A stretch of 64,000 bases of DNA. It comes from Rossellomorea vietnamensis NBRC 101237. Lineage in GTDB: Bacteria; Bacillota; Bacilli; Bacillales; Bacillaceae_B. Location of the stretch: NCBI RefSeq assembly GCF_001591825.1, contig NZ_BCVQ01000004.1, positions 1 through 64,000 on the forward strand. The letters run 5' to 3'. Position numbers and translations under genes: made by a program. The notes under the pieces were generated by a model. The model made no database searches, had not been told where the DNA came from, and saw only the letters and a program-made list of their open reading frames with translations. Positions 51,222 through 60,632 of the stretch are shown here, piece by piece (position 1 is the stretch's first letter; each line of letters opens with the position of its first letter).

Positions 51222-51292
51222 CACTCATATAATAGCGGGGATATGGCCCGCGAGTTTCTACCGGATTACCGTAAATGGTCCGACTATGGGTG
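51222..51292 (+). ncRNA. Guanine riboswitch (purine aptamer)
   Basis: P1 pairs CACTCATA with TATGGGTG. The core ATAATAGCGGGGATATGGCC, GTTTCTACC, ACCGTAAAT and CCGACTATGGG match the xpt-type aptamer. The specificity base is C (GACTATG), indicating guanine/hypoxanthine rather than adenine. A terminator follows at 51331. Confidence 0.95.
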
Positions 51293-51330
51293 AGCAATGA
51301 TAGGTGCGTCTTTATGGACGCTCTTTGCCT

Positions 51331-51386
51331 AACCCAAAGGTCATTGTCTCACTCTGATGTGAGCACAATATCCTTTGGGTTTTTTA
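51331..51386 (+). terminator. Guanine-riboswitch terminator
   Basis: AACCCAAAGG (51331-51340) pairs with CCTTTGGGTT (51372-51381), with ATTGT/ACAAT inside, followed by a T-run. Confidence 0.85.
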
Positions 51387-51403
51387 GTATCTACAACAGG
51401 TAA

Positions 51404-53310
<1,907 letters not shown>

Positions 53311-53317
53311 TTTTGAT

Positions 53318-53358
53318 AAAACCGTCATTTCTATTCCATTTAGAGATGACGGTTTTTT
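53318..53358 (+). terminator. Terminator of xpt-pbuX
   Basis: AAACCGTCATTTCT (from 53318) pairs with AGAGATGACGGTTT (53342-53354), then TTTT. Confidence 0.75.
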
Positions 53359-53475
53359 CTTCATGGTATATTTCTGAATTATCTGATATCAGGAAGGGGA
53401 AACGGACACCAATCACGAACAATATGGATAGGGAATGTGTCTGAATGGAACACCTTACTAATAAGGAGGAAAAAC

Positions 53476-55035
53476 ATGTACGCAACCACTGGATCTATTT
53501 TTGACCAAACGGTAATGAAATTCCGCAATAAGGAGGCAATCGTAGAAGAGAAGACTGGCAAACGGTTAACCTTTGGGGAATGGCAGAATGAGGTCCATCG
53601 TGTGGCCAATGCCCTCTTGGAAGCAGGCGTAAGGAAAGGGGACCGGGTTTCTACGTATCTATTCAATACATTGGAGTTGGCCAATGTCTATTTTGCATGC
53701 GGGAAAATCGGTGCCGTGATCAATCCGATAAACTTCCGTCTGAAAGGAAAGGAAATCCACTTTATTTTAGAAGATGCAGAACCTAAGGTCGTACTGTTTG
53801 AAGAAGCTCTTTCCCAACCGATTGAAGGGATATCCAAGAACTTTCCTCAGACCCTTTTTTGGTATGTGGGGGACAACACGCCAGCATTTGCTCAAAGCTA
53901 TCATGAGGTAGTGAGTCCTTGTTCCACGGCACTTGCTGATTTTTCAGTGGAAGAAACGGACATATATGCCATCATGTACACGAGCGGGACCACCGGCAGG
54001 CCAAAAGGGGTGCTCCACAGACACCGGGATATGGCGGAGCAAAGCTTGATCTGTACATCGGTTATGGGGCTTACACCAAATGATATCGGACTTGTGACAG
54101 CGCCCATGTTCCATTGTGCCGAACTTCATTGCTGTTTCCTTCCACGGGTACAAGCGGGAGCGAAAAATATCATCGTTCATCAGTTCCAGCCCCAGACGGT
54201 ATTGGATGTGATACAACGTGAGAAAGTCACCAATCTTTTCGCGGCACCGACCATGTGGAATATGCTTCTCCAGCATGGGGTGGAGGAGTATGATACTTCA
54301 TCACTCCGGATCGGTCTCTACGGCGCTGCCCCGATGGCACCTGTTCTTGTCAGGGCTCTACAGGAAACGATGAATGTCGACCTGATCCAGGCGTATGGTC
54401 AGACTGAGATGGGGCCAGCGGTTACGTTCCTGCTTCAGGATGAACAGTTAACGAAAGCAGGTTCCGCTGGTCGTGCCGCTTATAACCATGAGATACGAGT
54501 AGTAAGACCCTCTGAGAATGGCCCTTCTGATCCGGAAGATATATGTAAACCCGGTGAAGTCGGGGAGATCATCGTCAGGGGCTCATGCACGATGCTCGAA
54601 TACTTTAACCGGAAGGAAGCGACAGATCTAGCGTTGTATAAAGGCTGGTACCACTCCAGTGACTTAGGTTACATGGATGAAGACGGATATTTGTATGTGG
54701 CTGACAGGGTGGATGATATGGTGATTTCAGGAGGGGAGAACGTCTATCCGCGTGAGGTAGAGGACGCCCTGCATGTTCATGAAGATGTATTGGATGTCGC
54801 CGTCCTCGGTCAACCGGATGAAACATGGGGAGAGCAGGTACTAGCAGTAGTGGTATCGAAAAATCCTTCTCTTTCATCAGGGGACCTTGATTTATTTCTG
54901 AAGAATGGTGATCTGTTGGCAGATTATAAGCGACCGAGGGAATATGTATTTGTGAGTGAGCTTCCCCGTAATGCAAGTGGGAAAATTCAAAAGTTCTTGC
55001 TGAGGGAAAATTTTAAACAAAAAGAAAAACAGTGA
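53476..55035 (+). CDS. Fatty-acid CoA ligase (AMP-forming)
   Basis: A 519-residue ANL ligase. P-loop YTSGTTGRPKGVLHRH, A5 YGQTEMGP, A8 VADRVDDMVISGGENVYPREVE, and catalytic Lys in NASGKIQKF are all present. The signature MFHCAELHCCFLPRVQAG is typical of the FadD3/benzoate-type medium-chain acyl-CoA ligases. ATG 53476 follows AAGGAGG and is preferred to the in-frame ATG 53437. It is a single gene, and no copy of the TetR operator is visible upstream. Confidence 0.87.
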   Translation: MYATTGSIFDQTVMKFRNKEAIVEEKTGKRLTFGEWQNEVHRVANALLEAGVRKGDRVSTYLFNTLELANVYFACGKIGAVINPINFRLKGKEIHFILEDAEPKVVLFEEALSQPIEGISKNFPQTLFWYVGDNTPAFAQSYHEVVSPCSTALADFSVEETDIYAIMYTSGTTGRPKGVLHRHRDMAEQSLICTSVMGLTPNDIGLVTAPMFHCAELHCCFLPRVQAGAKNIIVHQFQPQTVLDVIQREKVTNLFAAPTMWNMLLQHGVEEYDTSSLRIGLYGAAPMAPVLVRALQETMNVDLIQAYGQTEMGPAVTFLLQDEQLTKAGSAGRAAYNHEIRVVRPSENGPSDPEDICKPGEVGEIIVRGSCTMLEYFNRKEATDLALYKGWYHSSDLGYMDEDGYLYVADRVDDMVISGGENVYPREVEDALHVHEDVLDVAVLGQPDETWGEQVLAVVVSKNPSLSSGDLDLFLKNGDLLADYKRPREYVFVSELPRNASGKIQKFLLRENFKQKEKQ

Positions 55036-55057
55036 AAAAGGGACTTTAGATCAGATA

Positions 55058-55071
55058 AGAACACATGTTCC
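55058..55071. promoter_or_regulatory. LexA/SOS-type box, site 1
   Basis: AGAACACATGTTCC fits the Bacillus SOS consensus CGAACRNRYGTTYC at 13 of 14 positions (GAAC-N4-GTTC core). It lies 23 bp after the CoA ligase stop and has no obvious long gene downstream; see findings. Confidence 0.45.
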
Positions 55072-55140
55072 GTTCGGGAAAATTAAGCAAATAAGGTAGA
55101 AAACAAGAGATATATGGAGAAAATCAAAGATAAAATATTT

Positions 55141-55174
55141 CAAAACGCCTGGAAATACCTTTCCAGGCGTTTTG
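55141..55174. terminator. Bidirectional terminator
   Basis: CAAAACGCCTGGAAA (55141-55155) pairs perfectly with its 15-nt complement (55160-55174) around TACC. It lies between the CoA ligase gene and the convergent ykuK. Confidence 0.8.
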
Positions 55175-55240
55175 TTATTCTTCGCAATCATAATATAGTA
55201 TTTTAAATTTTGACGAAAAAAGTAAGGGTTGATAGATCAT

Positions 55241-55804
55241 TTATTTTGTATAACGGTTGGCATAGCTGGAAGCGACGAAAGCATCAGGTTTAATTTTCGG
55301 TTCCACACCTATGGATTCCATCCTTGAAACCATTTCTTTTACAAACTTACTCGTTTTATTCTGCTTTCCATTTCCGATATCAATATGACCCTCCATAGTA
55401 AACGAGGCACCAACATAAATGTAAGGAAGGACGATATCAATTAACTGATTTTTTCTTTCCTCAGTAAACAGCGAAACAATTTCTTCTGATAATGATAACT
55501 CGTATGAGATCCGCTCATGTAATTGCAGCATTCTTCTTGGGATTAATATTTTTCTTATACATGCCCACACACCTTTTCCTTCGTTTAAGATCACAATTCC
55601 TGTTATGAAGGTCGTATGCGCTTGATGAACTTGGGAATCAGTCCCAACCATTAATCGATAGTGGCCATTTGGCTCTGATTGCATGAATTTCACAATATGT
55701 TCAAAGACCTGGTCAAATGACATCCCGACTTCCTGTAGATTTTGAAATGAAAAGTGTTGATCCTTATTATTTTTCATCTTGTCAATCACAGCTTTCTTAA
55801 CCAA
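55241..55804 (-). CDS. ykuK: RNase H-like YkuK family protein
   Basis: A protein of up to 187 residues matching B. subtilis YkuK (DUF458). LMVGTDSQVH, the WACIRK block, LTEEIV-like LSEEIVSLFTEERKNQLIDIVLPYIYVGASFTMEGHIDIG and the ending KPDAFVASSYANRYTK are clear. The fold is RNase H-like with conserved Asp, suggesting nuclease-type activity, not proven. The start is uncertain: TTG 55804 or ATG 55777, neither with a strong RBS. It is divergent from the LAGLIDADG gene; the SOS-type box between them could affect both. Confidence 0.82.
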   Translation of the reverse strand: MVKKAVIDKMKNNKDQHFSFQNLQEVGMSFDQVFEHIVKFMQSEPNGHYRLMVGTDSQVHQAHTTFITGIVILNEGKGVWACIRKILIPRRMLQLHERISYELSLSEEIVSLFTEERKNQLIDIVLPYIYVGASFTMEGHIDIGNGKQNKTSKFVKEMVSRMESIGVEPKIKPDAFVASSYANRYTK

Positions 55805-55921
55805 TTTGTGAATGTAAGGTGTAGATTTTATCTATATTTTATGATGAGAATTTATTTAGTGTGAAATGATTACCTACGATTATGGTTTTACCTAAGTCAA
55901 AAATATTTAGAGTTTCCATCT

Positions 55922-55950
55922 TTGATTATAGAACGTTTGTTCGGTAAAAT
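55922..55950 (+). promoter_or_regulatory. SOS-type promoter with LexA box in the spacer
   Basis: TTGATT (55922-55927), 17-bp spacer, TAAAAT (55945-55950). The spacer holds AGAACGTTTGTTCG (55930-55943), a GAAC-N4-GTTC dyad fitting the Bacillus LexA consensus. LexA binding there would block the promoter of the LAGLIDADG gene 33 bp downstream. Confidence 0.65.
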
Positions 55951-55982
55951 AGAGGTACATATGAATAAAGGTGGTGCTTTAT

Positions 55983-56942
55983 ATGACTAGAAATAAGAAA
56001 TGCACCCTAGAAAAATCTGAAATTATAAAGATGTATGAAGAAGGTGAAAGGACAGCTGAAATTGCCCGGAGAGCGAATGTATCTACCCGTTATATCAATT
56101 CAGTATTACAACAGAATAAGGTGGCGAGAACTCCGCACGGGAGCTGGAAACGAAAATACAGGGTTAATGAGGATTACTTTAAGACCTGGAGCAATAACAT
56201 GGCCTATATACTCGGGTTCTTTGCTGCAGACGGGTATATCAGCAGCCGCAATCATACGGTTTGTTTTTCTCAAAAAGATCCTGACATACTAGAGAAGATC
56301 AAGAATGAATTACAGTCGAATCATCCATTAGTGTTAAACAACACGGAAGTTCATACATTAATTATTGGAAGTAAGGTTATGAAATATGATCTGATGGAAC
56401 TACACGGAATGACGAGTGATAAATCAACTTCTCTTAGAATGCCGAACATCCCTGAAGGATATTTAAGTCATTTTGTTAGAGGATATTTCGATGGAGATGG
56501 CTTTGTTAACTTCGATCGAAAGATAGTCAGTTTTGTAGGTGGTTCGGAATCATTTATGAGTAAGTTAAATTTAGAGTTGGAAAAGAGAAATTTCAACTCT
56601 AGATTATATGCGGATAAAAAGTATTTTCGAGTCTTTATTACAGGAAGAAAAACCATTTATATGTTTAAAAAATGGCTTTATCAAGATGTGGGCCTATATT
56701 TAAAAAGAAAATATGAAGTATTTGATAAAGAAACAATTCAAGATGCTAGCAAGATACCTGAAAACAGAATGAAAAGGACAAAAGCAGCCGTGAAGAATCG
56801 AAAAAAGACGTTCTTGAGACTCTATAAAAAATCTATGACAATAGACGAAATTTGTAAGGAAATAAAGATTAGTCCTGCAACAATTAAGACTTGGTTAAAA
56901 AATGACCTGGAATTTAAAGAAGAATTCGATTCAATAAAATAA
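55983..56942 (+). CDS. Free-standing LAGLIDADG homing endonuclease-like protein with two HTH regions
   Basis: A 319-residue protein. Two LAGLIDADG motifs are visible: MAYILGFFAADGYI (73-86) and HFVRGYFDGDGFV (163-175), each with its catalytic acidic residue. An N-terminal helix-turn-helix (about 13-43, IIKMYEEGERTAEIARRANV) and a second one at the C-terminus (about 284-310, TIDEICKEIKISPATIKTWL) flank the nuclease core. It is more AT-rich than its neighbours. It does not interrupt a visible host gene or intron, so it is free-standing. Its start (ATG 55983) has AAAGGTGG. The promoter carries an SOS-type box. Host target unknown. Confidence 0.8.
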   Translation: MTRNKKCTLEKSEIIKMYEEGERTAEIARRANVSTRYINSVLQQNKVARTPHGSWKRKYRVNEDYFKTWSNNMAYILGFFAADGYISSRNHTVCFSQKDPDILEKIKNELQSNHPLVLNNTEVHTLIIGSKVMKYDLMELHGMTSDKSTSLRMPNIPEGYLSHFVRGYFDGDGFVNFDRKIVSFVGGSESFMSKLNLELEKRNFNSRLYADKKYFRVFITGRKTIYMFKKWLYQDVGLYLKRKYEVFDKETIQDASKIPENRMKRTKAAVKNRKKTFLRLYKKSMTIDEICKEIKISPATIKTWLKNDLEFKEEFDSIK

Positions 56943-56965
56943 CTAAATAAACAATATCTTATTAC

Positions 56966-57007
56966 AAGACTTTACAGAGAAAAAATTCCTCGTAAAGTCT
57001 TATTTTT
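56966..57007 (+). terminator. Terminator of the LAGLIDADG gene
   Basis: AAGACTTTAC (56966-56975) pairs perfectly with GTAAAGTCTT (56992-57001), followed by ATTTTTA. Confidence 0.75.
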
Positions 57008-57474
57008 ATGAAGAAGGGGAAGTTCGCACAGTTAAAGCATTTTAAAAAAATCAAGTAGACATAATGTAAATTATAGGAACCTAAATAAAATCACTCATTT
57101 CAGTCTCGTATCACAAGTATACTGTTTATAATGAGACGGAAGAAAAAAATAAGGATAATCAATCATGATTATCTGTAATTTGTTATATCGTTATCAAATG
57201 TTTCAATCCTATCAATAGTTATCAGGCTATAAATTCAAAGCAAGTTATAACGAATCAATTCTTATTACCATTCAAATGCTATTATCTGACTCTTTAAGTT
57301 TCCAATCGAAATATTTGGGCATTCTTGTTATCTTAATGTTCCTTTCCTAATTGCTGGATTTGGCTTTGTATCTACTTTAGTTTACATAATATCGGAGCAG
57401 CGATTCATACTCCCTATATGATTTTTCGTCCAAGGATCGATCACATTTCCTGATCCGTATGGTAATTCGCACTA
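57008..57474. other. AT-rich gene-free stretch
   Basis: About 470 bp with no supported gene or RNA. Stops are frequent in all frames. One short plus-strand reading (about 57290-57420) has a hydrophobic run (LIAGFGFVSTLVYII) like the end of a membrane protein, but no start or RBS; it may be a decayed gene remnant. The base composition resembles the LAGLIDADG gene more than the rest of the window. Confidence 0.4.
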
Positions 57475-57514
57475 TAAAAAAAGCATAAAGAGTCCCTCGG
57501 TCCTCTCTATGCTT
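57475..57514 (-). terminator. Terminator of the staygreen-domain gene
   Basis: On the minus strand AAGCATAGAGAG pairs with CTCTTTATGCTT and is followed by seven T. Confidence 0.8.
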
Positions 57515-57519
57515 ATGCA

Positions 57520-57978
57520 TTATTTAATGAGATATTGTCTTGGTGTTCCGAAATAAAGCGTTTGCTGATATTCAGGGAATATGGATTCAAAACAGATGAT
57601 AATGGGTGCATCAAGAAGCCATGGATAATACGTGTAAAAGCCTTTATCGCCGTTCACCATTGCTGCGAGGGCCAGTGGCAGCTCCTTCTTAAAGATCATA
57701 AATCGTACGTTGGAAAGCTGCTGATCGAATTCCCCCCCACTGACATATACAGTCCCAGTCAGCGTGTATTGACCGAGATTCCGTCTCCATTCTCCTAACA
57801 CTTCGTCCCTCATGGTCATATTGATCTTTTCAAGATCATAGCGGCAGCCGATACTTAAGTATAGTTCCCCTGTCGTATCGGAATGGGTTAACGTGTACTT
57901 CCTGTTATCAATGGGATTAAAGACGGACGCAGGCGGCAGATATTGAACCGTTAACTTTTCAGGCTTAAATTCACTCAT
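57520..57978 (-). CDS. Staygreen (SGR) domain protein
   Basis: A 152-residue protein with the staygreen signature PIDNRKYTLTHSDTTGELYLSIG (in two parts: RKYTLTHSD at 25-33 then GELYLSIG). The central block KINMTMRDEVLGEW and the F-IFKKELPLALAAMVNGD run continue the family pattern. Plant SGR removes Mg from chlorophyll a, and some bacterial homologues have been reported to share the activity. Here no chlorophyll genes exist, so the substrate is unknown. Short, no signal peptide. RBS AAAGGAGG. Confidence 0.75.
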   Translation of the reverse strand: MSEFKPEKLTVQYLPPASVFNPIDNRKYTLTHSDTTGELYLSIGCRYDLEKINMTMRDEVLGEWRRNLGQYTLTGTVYVSGGEFDQQLSNVRFMIFKKELPLALAAMVNGDKGFYTYYPWLLDAPIIICFESIFPEYQQTLYFGTPRQYLIK

Positions 57979-58045
57979 GCATAAGCCTCCTTTACAGTAA
58001 TGGGCTTACTACAGAGTATGACGTTTGCCTAGAAACGGTTCTCTT

Positions 58046-58810
58046 TCAATTTTCTTTCCACTTGATTTTGATCAACTTCCATTCGCCTTTTTCATAATAC
58101 CAATAAGAAGTGGCTGTTCCGATACCATCAGCATGGTAGGCACCACTGATTTGCTGATATCCCTTCAGACCTTTTCCGCGTTTCCCAAGGATGTTGACCG
58201 GTTCGAAAAACGCATACGGTCCCACCATTAATTCCATAGGTTCATTTAGATTGCCGTCGGTATAAATTCCCAGTCTTTCGTATTCCTCTTTCCGATCGCT
58301 TAAATCCACTGTGTAGGATTGGTTTGTATCCACAAACGTAATGGATGCCTTGTATTGATCTTCAAATTGAGCTTGAATCGTAAGGGGCTCAGGCAATCCG
58401 ATATTGACGAGCTTATTGTCGGCCAATGTATCGAGAGCCATATTGTATAGGCCGCCGCTGCCACCGGTTGCAGCTGAATACAGCATATCCTTAATACCAT
58501 CATGATTTAGATCGACAAATTTAATTTTCGGTTCATAACCACCCTCATAATCAATCCGGATGTCGCTTCCCTTGGACGTCTTGATATCCGCCCAAATTTG
58601 TTTGAGAAACAGGGCATCAGGAGAAAAAGGAATCGCTTTGAGGGTGATCGTATCTTTCTTACCATCACCGGTTACATCTTTTTTATATACTTTTAAAGTC
58701 ATTTCATTTACTGGTTGTTTTTCCATCGGTTCAGTGGAATAGTTCCCGGCAATGGCATGGAGCGACATAATAAAAAAGGCACCGAATGCAAATAGTAATT
58801 CTTTTCTCAT
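58046..58810 (-). CDS. Secreted protein with Ca-binding-like repeat loops
   Basis: A 254-residue protein with an N-terminal signal peptide (about 1-22, LLFAFGAFFIMSLHAIAG). It has two DxDxDG-like loops, DVTGDGKKDTI near residue 45 and DLNHDGIKDML near residue 98, as in FG-GAP/VCBS repeats. The rest is beta-rich, ending YYEKGEWKLIKIKW. It is probably extracellular. No enzyme motif is visible; function unknown. RBS GAGGAG; monocistronic. Confidence 0.65.
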   Translation of the reverse strand: MRKELLFAFGAFFIMSLHAIAGNYSTEPMEKQPVNEMTLKVYKKDVTGDGKKDTITLKAIPFSPDALFLKQIWADIKTSKGSDIRIDYEGGYEPKIKFVDLNHDGIKDMLYSAATGGSGGLYNMALDTLADNKLVNIGLPEPLTIQAQFEDQYKASITFVDTNQSYTVDLSDRKEEYERLGIYTDGNLNEPMELMVGPYAFFEPVNILGKRGKGLKGYQQISGAYHADGIGTATSYWYYEKGEWKLIKIKWKEN

Positions 58811-58911
58811 GATTCTCTCTCCTCAGTGGAAAATTATTCATCATTATTTTCTCCAGAAAAGGTAATTCTATGTAATCAATATCCATCTTATTATTCCTTT
58901 TACATAATAAG

Positions 58912-58940
58912 AAAAAGACCGGCCCCTATTCAGGCCGGTC
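58912..58940 (-). terminator. Terminator of the AGCS symporter gene
   Basis: On the minus strand GACCGGCC (58940-58933) pairs with GGCCGGTC (58924-58917), followed by TTTTT. Confidence 0.8.
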
Positions 58941-58948
58941 CATTCTTG

Positions 58949-60373
58949 CTATTGTTGTTCTCTTGCTTCAGGCTTTGCTTCCCAGCTTTCAATGCCCTTT
59001 AACCCACTAATCGAATCAGAGTAGAAAACAGGATCTTTCCCCTGCCTTTTTTGCTCTCTATAATCCCTTAATGCAGCAATGGCAATCTTGGCTAGTAATG
59101 TAATGGCAATCAAGTTGATGATGGCCATCAGACCCATGAATAAATCGGCTAAGCTCCATACGATATCGAGTTTCACAACGGCTCCGAATATCACCATGCC
59201 AAGAACAGCGATTCGATAGATAAACAGGGAGACCGGACTGTATTTAATGAATTCGATATTGGTTTCCCCGTAATAGTAGTTTCCGATGATTGAACTGAAA
59301 GCGAACAGGAATATGGCGACAGCGACAAAGGTATCCGCCCATGCACCCACATGGAAGCTCAAAGCTGCCTGAGTCAGTTGAATGCCATCGATCCCGGTTG
59401 TATATTGATCGGATAAGATGATCATGAAGGCAGTTGCCGTACAGATCAGTAACGTATCTGTGAAGACACCCAGCGTTTGGATCAATCCTTGTTTAACAGG
59501 GTGTGTAACCCCTGCAGACGCCGCTGCGTTAGGTGCACTACCCATACCCGCTTCATTCGAGAATAATCCACGCTTGATTCCCATCATGATGGCTGCTCCT
59601 ACTCCGCCGCTTGCTACTTCTCGAATACCGAATGCATTCTCAAAGATGACCACAAACATGTCTGGGAGCATGGTGATGTTGGTGACCAGAATATAGAAAG
59701 CAAGGATCAGATAAAGAACGGCCATGATCGGAACGACGATTTGAGTCACACTCGCGATCCGCTTGACCCCACCGAAAATGACGAGTGCAGTTAGCACTGC
59801 AAGAATGATGCCGACTGTCATACGGTCGAATGAATAGGCTTCTTCCATAGCAAGTGAAATGGTATTGGATTGGACAGAGTTAAATACAAGACCAAAACAG
59901 AAGGTGATGATGATGGCAAACAGAATCCCCATCCAACGGGCATTTAATCCTTTTTCCATGTAGTAAGCAGGACCACCACGATAACCGTCCTTTCCGTCTT
60001 TCACTTTGTAGATCTGAGCGAGTGTACTTTCCACGAAACTGGTTGCTCCACCGAGTAAGGCGATCAGCCACATCCAGAACACAGCTCCAGGCCCTCCGCC
60101 TGCAATCGCTGTTGCCACACCGGCAAGGTTACCGGTACCGACACGCGAAGCCGTACTGATGGTGAATGCCTGGAAAGAAGAAATCCCCCGTTTTCCTTCT
60201 GAAGAAATGGTCGTTTTATCCGTTAATAGTCTCCCCATTTCTCCTAAATAACGGAACTGTGCGAATCGTGTGCGTAGCGAGAAATATAATCCCAGTCCGA
60301 TTAATGCCACGATCAGTATGTATGACCACATATAATCATTCAAGGTGCCTACGATACTTGTTAATAACTCCAT
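58949..60373 (-). CDS. Alanine/glycine:cation symporter (AGCS family)
   Basis: A 474-residue transporter with about ten helices. The AGCS family signature is visible: FQAFTISTASRVGTGNLAGVA and the central GLFSNEAGMGSAPNAAA, which shapes the substrate site. It takes up alanine, glycine or glutamine with sodium or protons. ATG 60373 follows AGGGGG; the longer in-frame reading upstream contains that RBS. The promoter has TTGAAG-N17-TAGATT and an upstream pair of ATTGTA-N-TACAAT dyads. Confidence 0.88.
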   Translation of the reverse strand: MELLTSIVGTLNDYMWSYILIVALIGLGLYFSLRTRFAQFRYLGEMGRLLTDKTTISSEGKRGISSFQAFTISTASRVGTGNLAGVATAIAGGGPGAVFWMWLIALLGGATSFVESTLAQIYKVKDGKDGYRGGPAYYMEKGLNARWMGILFAIIITFCFGLVFNSVQSNTISLAMEEAYSFDRMTVGIILAVLTALVIFGGVKRIASVTQIVVPIMAVLYLILAFYILVTNITMLPDMFVVIFENAFGIREVASGGVGAAIMMGIKRGLFSNEAGMGSAPNAAASAGVTHPVKQGLIQTLGVFTDTLLICTATAFMIILSDQYTTGIDGIQLTQAALSFHVGAWADTFVAVAIFLFAFSSIIGNYYYGETNIEFIKYSPVSLFIYRIAVLGMVIFGAVVKLDIVWSLADLFMGLMAIINLIAITLLAKIAIAALRDYREQKRQGKDPVFYSDSISGLKGIESWEAKPEAREQQ

Positions 60374-60450
60374 AAATGTTCCCCCTAGTTGTTTTATTTT
60401 TACAAATAATGGTTGGGCCATAGTATGTTTACCCATTCAGACATTGTTTT

Positions 60451-60479
60451 AATCTATCAAAAAAAAGGTTTTTCTTCAA
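60451..60479 (-). promoter_or_regulatory. Promoter of the AGCS gene
   Basis: On the minus strand: TTGAAG (60479-60474), 17-bp spacer, TAGATT (60456-60451). Confidence 0.45.
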
Positions 60480-60510
60480 CAGATAGATTCATATTTTTGA
60501 AAGAATATGA

Positions 60511-60547
60511 ATTGTAGTACAATCCAATACCGGCATTGTACTACAAT
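60511..60547. promoter_or_regulatory. Paired ATTGTA-N-TACAAT dyads
   Basis: ATTGTAGTACAAT (60511-60523) and ATTGTACTACAAT (60535-60547) are two 13-bp palindromes with starts 24 bp apart. They lie 30-70 bp upstream of the AGCS -35, where an activator or a bent-repressor complex could bind. Regulator not identified. Confidence 0.55.
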
Positions 60548-60591
60548 ATTGAATGAATATACATTTACCATTCATCCTTACCCTTATGATG

Positions 60592-60627
60592 GAAAAAAGC
60601 GACCAGAATAATTCTGATCGCTTTTTG
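60592..60627 (-). terminator. Terminator of parC
   Basis: On the minus strand AAAAAGCGATCAGAAT pairs with ATTCTGGTCGCTTTTTT (one G-U pair) with a T-run. Both sides are A/T-rich, so it may work in both directions. Confidence 0.75.
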
Positions 60628-60632
60628 AATGT

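Noticed and set aside
55200-57500. Prophage or insertion sequence around the LAGLIDADG gene
   Set aside because: No transposase, integrase, terminal inverted repeats or target duplications are visible; only the endonuclease and an AT-rich gap.
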